7,298 nt of DNA, from the NCBI GenBank assembly GCA_903854645.1, contig CAINWY010000112.1, positions 1 through 7,298 of the forward strand. The letters are read 5' to 3'. Position 1 is the first letter of the stretch, and each line of letters starts with the position of its first letter. Shown here piece by piece: positions 6,844 through 7,298 of this stretch. Source of the DNA: an uncultured bacterium. Lineage in GTDB: Bacteria; Patescibacteriota; Minisyncoccia; Phycocordibacterales; UBA9973. Made by a program: the position numbers and the translations under genes. The notes beneath the pieces are model-generated. The model made no database searches. It saw only the letters and a program-made list of their open reading frames with translations, and had not been told where the DNA came from.

Positions 6844-6978
6844 ATGTTTGCAGATTTATTTGTTGCTTCATCAAGGGTTATTAACAGATCTTCGTCTGTT
6901 GAAACAACCAGTTCTTATTCATGTGACAGCTGTCAGTGCGTTAGCTGCAACTCGTGTGACAATTCATGTAACCGGTAG
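6844..6978 (+). CDS. Cys-rich RiPP precursor peptide candidate (44 aa, six Cys)
   Basis: This 44-residue peptide begins MFADLFVASSRVINRSS and ends with CDSCQCVSCNSCDNSC at 27-42, then Asn-Arg. All six cysteines fall in the last 18 residues, spaced CxxC, CxC, CxxC, CxxC, CxxxC, with Ser, Asn, Asp, Gln and Val between. The Cys-free first 26 residues look like a leader for the maturase's RRE domain. It has a full-consensus Shine-Dalgarno, tandem in-frame TAG stops (6976-6981) and a strong terminator right after it. Size and Cys count recall SCIFF peptides (six Cys in about 45 residues), which are ranthipeptides, though SCIFF maturases have a different architecture. The expected product carries up to several thioether crosslinks; acceptors, cleavage site and activity are unknown. 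A small metal-binding peptide is the main alternative. Confidence 0.8.
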   Translation: MFADLFVASSRVINRSSSVETTSSYSCDSCQCVSCNSCDNSCNR

Positions 6979-7000
6979 TAGTTAATGAAAGTTTGAGATT

Positions 7001-7033
7001 AAGGCAAGAAATGAAAATTTCTTGCCTTTTTTT
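7001..7033 (+). terminator. Intrinsic terminator of the radical SAM/peptide unit
   Basis: AAGGCAAGAAAT (7001-7012) pairs perfectly with ATTTCTTGCCTT (7017-7028) around a GAAA (GNRA) tetraloop, followed by a run of T to 7033. It is 22 nt after the peptide's stop and gives the two-gene unit a clean end. Confidence 0.93.
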
Positions 7034-7045
7034 GCTTTTATACTA

Positions 7046-7051
7046 TATACT
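7046..7051 (+). promoter_or_regulatory. Possible -10 box for a leaderless transcript
   Basis: TATACT ends 7 nt before the ATG at 7059, the spacing seen for leaderless mRNAs. No Shine-Dalgarno is present in that gap, which agrees. No good -35 is seen, and the sequence is so AT-rich (TATA repeats) that chance is a real possibility; another TATACT lies at 7039-7044. Confidence 0.35.
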
Positions 7052-7058
7052 TATATAT

Positions 7059-7298
7059 ATGATAAAAATTTTATATAAAGGCAAAAAGTCTAAGATAAAT
7101 GAAAAAGAGATCGTTAAAATTTTTAATAATTTAAAAAAGATTTTTTCAATAGATATTTCTGTTATAAATATTCATATTTTTGATACAAGAGCAGAGTTTA
7201 GTAAAGAAATTAAAAGAGAAACTCCCGAATGGTTGGTAGCTAATGCCTCGAACTATAATCTTATTAATATTTTAAGTCCTTTTGCTTTTGAAAAAGAA
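7059..7298 (+). CDS. Unidentified protein, N-terminal 80 residues (3' end beyond window)
   Basis: The frame is open from ATG 7059 to the last base, giving 80 residues that start MIKILYKGKKSKINEKE. A Lys-rich N-terminus leads into a hydrophobic strand (ISVINIHIF), then D-T-R-A-E-F, E-T-P-E-W-L-V-A-N-A and Y-N-L-I-N-I-L-S-P-F-A-F-E-K-E. No signal peptide or membrane segment is visible. The alternation of strand, T-R-x-E-F helix and I-x-I-L-S-P strand reminds me of the region before the HExxH motif in small zinc peptidase-like proteins, but that motif would be past the window's end, so this is only a guess. It is downstream of a strong terminator, so it is probably a separate unit from the peptide locus. 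Codon use is very AT-rich. Confidence 0.7.
   Translation, partial: MIKILYKGKKSKINEKEIVKIFNNLKKIFSIDISVINIHIFDTRAEFSKEIKRETPEWLVANASNYNLINILSPFAFEKE

Noticed and set aside
6844..6978. Ferredoxin or metallothionein-like reading of the Cys-rich peptide
   Set aside because: The spacing does not fit a ferredoxin, and the adjacent SPASM-RRE maturase gives a better explanation; metal binding is kept only as an alternative.
1..7298. TGA-as-Gly genetic code (as in some CPR lineages)
   Set aside because: No in-frame TGA is needed in any gene. No gene ends in TGA either, so the window is compatible with the standard code but cannot prove it.

Overview
This window most likely comes from a Candidate Phyla Radiation bacterium (Patescibacteria, Parcubacteria-like). 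The grounds are indirect. A secreted Cys-rich/PKD/Ig-like surface protein sits beside an AT-rich tuf-S10 ribosomal block whose genes are 1-5 nt apart and have no Shine-Dalgarno sequences, and EF-Tu carries DAPGH instead of the usual bacterial DCPGH. All complete genes are on the + strand. Every visible stop is TAA or TAG, and no in-frame TGA is needed, so the standard code fits.

Layout: (1) 2-937 is the 3' part of a surface protein with two thrombospondin-1-like Cys repeats, a PKD-like domain and an Ig-like domain. It is closed by a strong GC-rich terminator at 949-979. (2) 1029-1056 is a good sigma-70-like promoter, followed by tuf (1147-2349), a hairpin without a U-tract, and the start of the S10 operon: rpsJ, rplC, rplD, rplW, rplB (2423-5287). 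(3) After rplB the expected next gene, rpsS, is absent. Instead there are two AT-rich hairpins and an intrinsic terminator (5391-5416). (4) A separate transcription unit follows, with its own promoter (TTGACT-N17-TATTAT) and a repeated TTGACTAAT element. It encodes a radical SAM/SPASM protein with a C-terminal PqqD-like domain (5510-6817). Next comes a 44-residue peptide gene (6844-6978) with six cysteines packed into its last 18 residues. A near-perfect terminator with a GAAA loop (7001-7033) ends the unit. (5) At the right edge an unidentified gene begins at 7059, apparently without a leader, and runs out of the window.

The main discovery candidate is the two-gene unit at 5510-6978. It looks like a compact RiPP (ribosomally made, post-translationally modified peptide) locus: a maturase with a built-in leader-binding domain and a Cys-rich precursor resembling ranthipeptide/sactipeptide substrates. 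Both genes have consensus Shine-Dalgarno sites, unlike the ribosomal genes before them, and the unit lies where rplB-rpsS continuity is normally found. No transporter is visible. The partial gene at the right edge might be a peptidase, but that is only a guess. All family assignments come from reading motifs by eye, with no database search.
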